A stretch of DNA of 64,000 nt from Nitrospira sp. CR1.3 (GTDB lineage Bacteria > Nitrospirota > Nitrospiria > Nitrospirales > Nitrospiraceae), in contig WIAH01000002.1 of the NCBI GenBank assembly GCA_014055525.1, positions 124,001-188,000 on the forward strand, given 5' to 3'. The notes beneath the pieces were generated by a model, which saw nothing but the letters and a program-made list of their open reading frames with translations, had not been told where the DNA came from and searched no databases. Positions 63,260-64,000 of the stretch are shown here, piece after piece (within the stretch, counting starts at the first letter, position 1; every line of letters begins with the position of its first letter). The translations under genes were made by a program, and so were the position numbers.

Positions 63260-64000
63260 ATGGCCATGCGGACTCTCCATAGCGCCAAGTCGGACGTGGG
63301 ACTCAAACGGACGCACAACGAGGACCGATTTCTGGCCGACGCTTCACTCGGACTCTACGTGGTGTGCGACGGAATGGGGGGAGGCAATGCCGGCGAGGTG
63401 GCCAGCATGATGGCCATTGAATCTGTTCACGCTCACCTGTCCGCCATCAGGGTGGATGCCGATTCCTCGCCCGACATCCCCGACGCCAATCTCTCGCTGG
63501 CGACCCATCGCCTCGCCACAGCCGTCCACGCCGCAAATGAAGCGATCCATCGAGCGTCCTGGGCCAATCATGCCTACGCCGGCATGGGCACGACGATCAT
63601 CGCCGTTCTCCTCTCGAACGATCTCTTGTCGATCGCCCACGTCGGAGACAGTCGTCTCTATCTGATCCGTAACGGCACAATCGACCCGCTGACGGCCGAT
63701 CATTCCTGGGTCGCCGAGCAGGTGAGGCAGGGGCTGTTGACGGAAGAAGAAGCCGAGCGCTCCCCTAAGAGAAACATTGTCACCAGAGCGTTGGGAGTCG
63801 AACACACGGTCGAGGTTGAGGTCGGGGAAATTCCGGTCCGCCACGGCGACCGCTTCCTCCTGTGCTCGGACGGCTTGACGCGCGGAGTCCGCCCGGCGGA
63901 TATCTTGCGCACCATCGAAGACACAGACGATATGAGCGTGACGGCGGACCGCTTGCTGACCATGGCCAATGATGCTGGAGGAGACGACAATACCACCGTC
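63260..64000 (+). CDS. PP2C Ser/Thr phosphatase (partial, runs off the right edge)
   Basis: The reading frame stays open to the last base (247 codons visible). Motifs include RTHNED, CDGMGGGNAGE, GMGTTIIAV, HVGDSRLYLIR, LCSDGLT and GGDDNTTV, so nearly all the catalytic domain is present. GGAG at 63252-63255 serves the ATG at 63260 or 63266. It starts 12 bases after the kinase gene, a kinase-phosphatase pair. It may carry extra C-terminal domains outside the window. Second PP2C gene in this window. Confidence 0.9.
   Translation, partial: MAMRTLHSAKSDVGLKRTHNEDRFLADASLGLYVVCDGMGGGNAGEVASMMAIESVHAHLSAIRVDADSSPDIPDANLSLATHRLATAVHAANEAIHRASWANHAYAGMGTTIIAVLLSNDLLSIAHVGDSRLYLIRNGTIDPLTADHSWVAEQVRQGLLTEEEAERSPKRNIVTRALGVEHTVEVEVGEIPVRHGDRFLLCSDGLTRGVRPADILRTIEDTDDMSVTADRLLTMANDAGGDDNTTV

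Noticed and set aside
1-64000. Mobile elements, CRISPR arrays or prophage
   Set aside because: No transposase, integrase, repeat-spacer array or phage structural gene was seen on either strand.

Overview
The window is GC-rich bacterial chromosome, densely packed with genes. LptD, a type II secretion operon, outer-membrane porin and lipoproteins indicate a Gram-negative diderm. The mix of gene families (fused GlcD/GlcF-type oxidoreductase, PilM-like GspL, many NtrC-type regulators, DUF507 pair, MoaD-MoaE fusion) fits a Nitrospirota, Nitrospira-like organism. That is an inference: there is no rRNA or other taxonomic marker gene here, and no transposase, phage, CRISPR or plasmid sign was seen.

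Layout. (1) 1-3.3 kb, minus strand: a large FAD/Fe-S oxidoreductase, a small diheme cytochrome c and a MoaD-like protein cut by the left edge. (2) 3.4-13.6 kb, plus strand: type II secretion genes gspC, E, F, G, H, I, J, N, L, M, K. The gene for the outer-membrane secretin GspD is absent; a structured 178-bp gap lies where it usually sits. (3) 13.7-18.2 kb: a phosphate island with an OprP-type porin, an orphan PstS and an 82-residue unknown. Each is preceded by an array of TTAACA-like hexamers repeating every 11 bp, the hallmark of a PhoB/PhoP operator. (4) 18.5-23.6 kb: tRNA-Thr(UGU) and a sensor kinase / lipoprotein / sigma54-activator operon arranged like enterobacterial glrK-qseG-glrR. (5) 23.7-39 kb: clpB, comM, small metabolic and unknown genes, bcp, two tandem DUF507 genes, an HhH/RNase H-like nuclease and a PP2C phosphatase.

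(6) 39.1-48.9 kb: a His-rich exported protein, then a four-gene signalling block. It starts with an exceptional 1,383-residue protein that joins receiver, PAS, degenerate-kinase, two complete PilZ domains, a LuxD-like alpha/beta-hydrolase and a SAM-methyltransferase-like domain. It is followed by a GAF histidine kinase, an NtrC-type regulator and an HD-GYP response regulator. PilZ (c-di-GMP binding) beside HD-GYP (c-di-GMP hydrolysis) suggests one c-di-GMP-tuned module, and this is the best candidate in the window for an undescribed system.

(7) 48.9-64 kb: recN, trxA, a TPR protein, lptD, folC, accD, a nickel/cobalt-type transporter, the molybdopterin genes moaA, moaD-moaE fusion and moaC, a FolB-methyltransferase fusion, a PHP phosphoesterase, and a membrane Ser/Thr kinase followed by a PP2C phosphatase cut by the right edge. 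Two copies of a ~120-bp structured repeat with compensatory arm changes lie between recN/trxA and between moaA/moaDE.
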